Source: Paraeggerthella hongkongensis
Lineage (GTDB): Bacteria > Actinomycetota > Coriobacteriia > Coriobacteriales > Eggerthellaceae
Length of the DNA stretch: 45,574 bases
Direction of reading: 5' to 3'
Assembly: GCF_003726035.1 (NCBI RefSeq)
Contig: NZ_QICD01000018.1
Coordinates: 1 to 45,574 of the forward strand
Shown here: positions 42,203-45,574 of the stretch, in pieces
Numbering within the stretch: the stretch's first letter is position 1
How the letters are laid out: each line of letters opens with the position of its first letter
Translations under genes and position numbers: made by a program
The notes under the pieces: generated by a model
Seen by the model: the letters and a program-made list of their open reading frames with translations, nothing else
Told to the model about the DNA's origin: nothing
Database searches by the model: none

Positions 42203-44383
42203 ATGGCAGAGGCATTGTACAGAAAATACCGGCCGCAGATATTCGAGGACGTCGTTGGCCAGGAGCATATCGAACGCACTATCAAAAACGCGATCGAGCA
42301 GGATAAGGTAAGCCATGCGTACCTGTTCACCGGCCCGCGCGGCACCGGCAAAACCACCACGGCGCGCTTGCTTGCCAAGGCGCTCCTGTGCGAGCACGGC
42401 CCTACGTCCGAGCCTGACGGAACGTGCGATGATTGCACGATGATCGCCAACGGCGAGCATCCCGACGTGTACGAGCTGGACGCCGCAAGCCGCACGGGCG
42501 TGGAGAACGTGCGCGAGGAGATCATCGGTCGCGTTCAGTTCGCTCCTACGCGCGGTCGGTACAAGATCTACATCATCGACGAGGTTCACATGTTGTCGAC
42601 GGCGGCGTTCAACGCGCTGCTCAAGACGCTTGAAGAGCCGCCGAGCCACGTGGTGTTCGTGCTGGCTACCACCGATCCCCAGAAGGTTCCCGAAACCATC
42701 CACTCGCGTTGCCAACGCTTCGATTTCCGTCGTATTTCCGCCGAGTCCATCGTGTCGCGACTGGGCGCTATCTGCGTGTCCGAGGACGTGGAGTTCGAGG
42801 GAGAGGCGCTTGACCTGATCGCTCATCGCGCTGAAGGCGGGATGCGCAACGCGCTGACCTCGCTCGAGCAGCTTATCGCGTTCGGCGAGGGCAAGGTTAC
42901 GCTTGAGGTGGCCGAGCGCATGCTGGGCGGGGTGGACACGAACGACCTGGCCGAGATCATGCAGGCCATTGGCAAGCGCGATGTGGCCACGTGCTTTCGC
43001 TGGACGGCGGAGTTCGTGGAAACAGGGGCCGATCTTGCTCAGTTCACGCGTGATCTGGCTGAGCACGTCCGCAATCTGTACGTCATGTCGCTGACTGATG
43101 CCGACGTTGCCTTGGAGGTGGGCGATACCGAGCGGCGCGAACTGGTGAGCGAACTGCCGCTGTTCGGAGCGGACCGTCTGTCGCGTTTGCTCGGCGTGTT
43201 GGGCGACTTGTCTGCCGAGTTGAAAACGTCGACGAATCCGCGCCTGTCGTTCGAGATTGCGCTCACGCGTATGGTTCGTCCCGATTCGGATCTGACGCTC
43301 GAGGCGCTTGCCGAGCGCATCGAAGCGCTGGAAAGCGGGCATTCGGCCGTTGCCCACGTGACGTCGGCGGCGGCTTCGGTGGCCGTTCCTGCGGCGGCCC
43401 CGGCATCTGCGCCTGTCGCCCAGCCTGTCCAACCTGTTCAGCCTGTTCGGCCTGTTCAACCCGTCGCGGCTGTTCACGTTGCGCCCCAGCCTGCGCTCGC
43501 TGCCCAGCCTGCGCCCGTGTCGCAGAGTCCGGTGTCTGCGCCTGCTCCGTCCGTGTCCGCTTCTTTGGCTTCTGCCGCGCCTGCGGCTTCCGCGTCCGCC
43601 GCGGCCGTCCAGGTGGATCCCGGCGTGCAGGCGTCTTCGGGCCAAGTTGCCGACAGCCTGCAAAACCCCGCAGCTCTCCAGCGCGTTTGGCAGGCTGCTC
43701 TCGCCACGCTCAAGAAGAACAAGGCTGCTTACGGCGTTTTGTTCCTTAACACGAAGGCCGTGTACGATGCGAACAAGCGCATCCTCTTGATCGAATTCCC
43801 TGCGGAAAACGCCTTCGCGTTCAAGGCCGTGCAGAAGCAGGATGTCCAAGATGCCGTGTCCGCCGCGTTGGCGCAGGCGTGCGGCTCCACGGTGCCGTTC
43901 GCGTATTCGCAGGCCGGTGCGAGCGCCCCTGCATCTCCGGTTGCCGCTTCTGCTGCTCGGCCCGCTTCTGCGACCGCTGCGTCTCCTGCGGCCTCCGCTG
44001 CGCCTCGTGCGCAGGCGGCCGCATCCCACGCGCAGGCTCCGGCCGCTTCGGCATCTCGTCCGCAGCCCCAGTCCCGGCCCCAGCCGCAGCCGTCTGCGGC
44101 GATGGCGGCCTACGACGTTCCTCCGTACGAGGACGAGCAGGTGCCCTACGACGACTTCGACGTTCCTGCGCCCTCGCCTGCGATGCCCGACGTTTCGCCG
44201 GCGCCTGCCGCGCAGTCGGTTGGAGCACCGCGCCCGCAGAGCGCGCTCGCTTCCATCCCGGCTTCGGCACCTGCTTCAACCCCCGCGCCCGCGCAGGGCG
44301 CTCCGGCTGACCCCAGCGATCTGCAGGCCATTCTTGCCGCCGGTTTTGGAGCTGGCGTGGTTGTGGAAGAAGTGAAAGAATAG
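42203..44383 (+). CDS. dnaX: DNA polymerase III subunit gamma/tau
   Basis: Clamp-loader ATPase of the replicative polymerase. The ATG at 42203 gives 726 residues beginning AEALYRKYRPQIFEDVVGQ. Walker A GPRGTGKT is at 44-51, Walker B region IIDEVHML near 125-133, and sensor ATTDPQKVPETI near 160. The zinc module shows C63, C75 and C78, but the fourth usual cysteine is Ile81. Domain III follows to about residue 365. A long Ala/Pro/Val/Gln-rich linker spans about 385-475, then a tau-like conserved block (LQRVWQAALATLKKNKAAYGVLF, near 500), then a second low-complexity tail. No slippery A-run for a programmed frameshift was seen. ybaB and recR follow, the classic trio. Confidence 0.95.
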   Translation: MAEALYRKYRPQIFEDVVGQEHIERTIKNAIEQDKVSHAYLFTGPRGTGKTTTARLLAKALLCEHGPTSEPDGTCDDCTMIANGEHPDVYELDAASRTGVENVREEIIGRVQFAPTRGRYKIYIIDEVHMLSTAAFNALLKTLEEPPSHVVFVLATTDPQKVPETIHSRCQRFDFRRISAESIVSRLGAICVSEDVEFEGEALDLIAHRAEGGMRNALTSLEQLIAFGEGKVTLEVAERMLGGVDTNDLAEIMQAIGKRDVATCFRWTAEFVETGADLAQFTRDLAEHVRNLYVMSLTDADVALEVGDTERRELVSELPLFGADRLSRLLGVLGDLSAELKTSTNPRLSFEIALTRMVRPDSDLTLEALAERIEALESGHSAVAHVTSAAASVAVPAAAPASAPVAQPVQPVQPVRPVQPVAAVHVAPQPALAAQPAPVSQSPVSAPAPSVSASLASAAPAASASAAAVQVDPGVQASSGQVADSLQNPAALQRVWQAALATLKKNKAAYGVLFLNTKAVYDANKRILLIEFPAENAFAFKAVQKQDVQDAVSAALAQACGSTVPFAYSQAGASAPASPVAASAARPASATAASPAASAAPRAQAAASHAQAPAASASRPQPQSRPQPQPSAAMAAYDVPPYEDEQVPYDDFDVPAPSPAMPDVSPAPAAQSVGAPRPQSALASIPASAPASTPAPAQGAPADPSDLQAILAAGFGAGVVVEEVKE

Positions 44384-44462
44384 GAATCCGCGCCGTTCGA
44401 GGTTCGGTTGATGTGCCGGACAAGTCGATCGCGTGCTAACGAATCTGAAAGGAAACCGTACC

Positions 44463-44771
44463 ATGGATATGAAGAAGATGATGAAGCAGGCTCAGAAAAT
44501 GCAGATGGAGCTTGCTCGCGCGCAGGAGGAGATCAAGGACATGACGTTCGAGGCTACGGCCGGCGGCGGCATGGTCAAGGTTGTTGCGACGGGCGACATG
44601 GCCATCAGCAGCATCACGATTGACCCGGAGGCCGTTGACCCCGAGGACGTGGAAATGCTTCAGGATATGGTGACGGCTGCCGTCAACGAGGCGCTTCGCG
44701 GCGTGTCCGACATGAGCGCCACGCGTCTGAATGTCGCGACGGGCGGCATGAACATCCCCGGCCTCATGTAG
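44463..44771 (+). CDS. ybaB: Nucleoid-associated protein YbaB/EbfC
   Basis: Small DNA-binding dimer found between dnaX and recR in most bacteria. The ATG at 44463 follows AAAGGAAA and gives 102 residues. It has an N-terminal helix [21 protein letters not shown], a central beta region including [41 protein letters not shown], and a short Met/Gly-rich tail. Length is typical. The next gene starts 22 bases downstream, so the two are probably co-transcribed. Confidence 0.93.
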   Translation: MDMKKMMKQAQKMQMELARAQEEIKDMTFEATAGGGMVKVVATGDMAISSITIDPEAVDPEDVEMLQDMVTAAVNEALRGVSDMSATRLNVATGGMNIPGLM

Positions 44772-44793
44772 ATCGGGCGAAGGGAAATTTGTC

Positions 44794-45390
44794 ATGCACG
44801 CAGCGCCGTCTATCCAGAAACTACTCGACGAGCTGGAGCGTTTGCCTGGAGTTGGCCCGAAGTCCGCTCAGCGCATAGCGTACTGGATATTGAACGCCGA
44901 CAAGGCGACGGCGCTGCGTCTTTCCGAAGCTATCGCCGAGGTGAAAGACCAGGTTTGCTTCTGCAGACGCTGTTTCAACTACGCCGAGAACGATCTGTGC
45001 GAGATATGCCGCTCATCCAAACGCGATGCGAGCACGATCTGCGTGGTAAGCGAGCCGCGCGATATTCCTCCCATCGAGCGAACGACCGTCTACTCCGGGG
45101 TCTACCACGTGCTGGGGGGCGCGCTTTCTCCTATGGAGGGCATCGGGCCGGACAATCTGCGCATCGCCGAGCTTATGAAGCGCTTGGCAAGCGACGAGGT
45201 TCAGGAGGTTGTGCTGGCGACGAATCCCAACGTGGAAGGCGAGACCACGGCCGCGTACCTTGCGCGCCTTATCAAACCGTTGGGGATTCGCGTCACGCGC
45301 CCCGCAAGCGGTTTGCCCGTGGGCGGCGATTTGGAGTTTGCCGACGAAGTCACGCTTGGCCGCGCCATCGAAGCAAGGCGTCCGCTGTAG
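44794..45390 (+). CDS. recR: Recombination mediator protein RecR
   Basis: Acts with RecF/RecO in loading RecA at gaps. The 198-residue length is normal. It has a helix-hairpin-helix ([18 protein letters not shown]), a C4 zinc finger C57-X2-C60...C69-X2-C72, and a Toprim domain ([60 protein letters not shown]). It ends with a Walker-like C-terminal [34 protein letters not shown] lies before the ATG. It is the last gene of the window. Confidence 0.96.
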   Translation: MHAAPSIQKLLDELERLPGVGPKSAQRIAYWILNADKATALRLSEAIAEVKDQVCFCRRCFNYAENDLCEICRSSKRDASTICVVSEPRDIPPIERTTVYSGVYHVLGGALSPMEGIGPDNLRIAELMKRLASDEVQEVVLATNPNVEGETTAAYLARLIKPLGIRVTRPASGLPVGGDLEFADEVTLGRAIEARRPL

Positions 45391-45461
45391 CAAGGACAAG
45401 GCGAGCGTTCGCGCGTGACGGTTGACGCTTACGTGACGGTGTTTTCGGGGTTATAGGCAGA

Positions 45462-45573
45462 AATGTGTGTCTGGTTTTGTGCATATACCCTGATGAACCA
45501 CCGGAAAATCGGGTTTTAAATTTCTGGCCGCTTTTTAACCGCCCGGCAGGAATGTGTGTCCGGTTACGACTTG
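45462..45573. repeat. IS-end-like repeats at the right edge
   Basis: AATGTGTGTCTGGTT (45462-45476) and AATGTGTGTCCGGTT (45551-45565) are 89 bases apart. They carry the same GTGTGTC core as the left edge but in inverted orientation. The final 20 bases (45554-45573) match the reverse complement of bases 1-20 at 16 positions. This suggests related insertion-sequence ends at both window edges. No gene is seen after recR. Confidence 0.5.
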
Positions 45574-45574
45574 A

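Noticed and set aside
41978-44029. 683-residue open frame antisense to dnaX
   Set aside because: It arises from the low-complexity Ala/Pro coding stretch of dnaX and is Arg/Gly-rich without features.
43330-44330. Assembly error or repeat element in the Ala/Pro-rich part of dnaX, or a programmed frameshift site
   Set aside because: Low-complexity linkers are normal in tau proteins; the frame is continuous and no slippery A-run was found.

Overview
The window looks like a chromosomal segment of a gut-type Coriobacteriia, most likely Eggerthellaceae (Eggerthella, Gordonibacter, Adlercreutzia and relatives). This is inferred from the gene set: GC-rich coding DNA, a lipoprotein NrfA nitrite reductase with multihaem partner, System I (Ccm) cytochrome c maturation with a CXXXY-type CcmE, class III ribonucleotide reductase, and a Tat-exported FAD reductase divergent from a multi-membrane-segment LuxR regulator. 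No 16S sequence is present, so the genus is not fixed.

Layout. 1-2430 is an AT-richer accessory patch. It holds IS-end-like repeats, a 5'-truncated DUF3800 gene, and an AAA+/DUF4143 ATPase bracketed by two copies of the 3' three quarters of a tRNA-Ala(CGC) gene with its terminator. 2527-3831 (-) is a CHASE-like/GGDEF diguanylate cyclase. 4111-12260 is a respiratory block: nrfA, an NrfH-like pentahaem protein, then ccmE-F-A-B-C-D, the machinery that attaches the haems. 12374-13192 is galU. 13238-15252 holds a palindromic repeat and three copies of a leftward small RNA gene, two of them flanking a TDT-family transporter. 15342-16520 is a homocysteine-methyltransferase-fold protein plus a small partner. 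16564-19821 is NrdR-box-nrdD-nrdG. 19872-21804 is mscS and a DUF2804 gene. 21895-26880 (-) is a compact type IV pilus/type II secretion-like operon (transglutaminase-like lipoprotein, PilC/GspF, four small pilin-like proteins, PilT). 27316-28647 holds a truncated surface protein and a small ORF. 28951-32700 is a PadR regulator, a NifX/MTH1175-like protein and a large TPR protein. 32755-34854 is hisS and a GIY-YIG-like protein. 35371-38843 is the divergent FAD reductase/LuxR pair. 39132-45390 is housekeeping: aspS, SRP RNA, dedA, dnaX, ybaB, recR. The last 110 bases again carry IS-end-like motifs, inverted relative to those at the start.

The most interesting signal is the set of three 125-134 nt sequences at 13324-13457, 14750-14883 and 15069-15193, read on the minus strand. 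Each has its own TATACT -10, an upstream box at a fixed distance, stem-loops whose stems covary while CUCCCCU-type loops stay constant, an exposed CCCCUCCUUGU linker, and a terminator hairpin followed by U's. They look like a multicopy family of C-rich, Shine-Dalgarno-targeting regulatory RNAs, analogous in design to Listeria LhrC but not recognised here as any known family.
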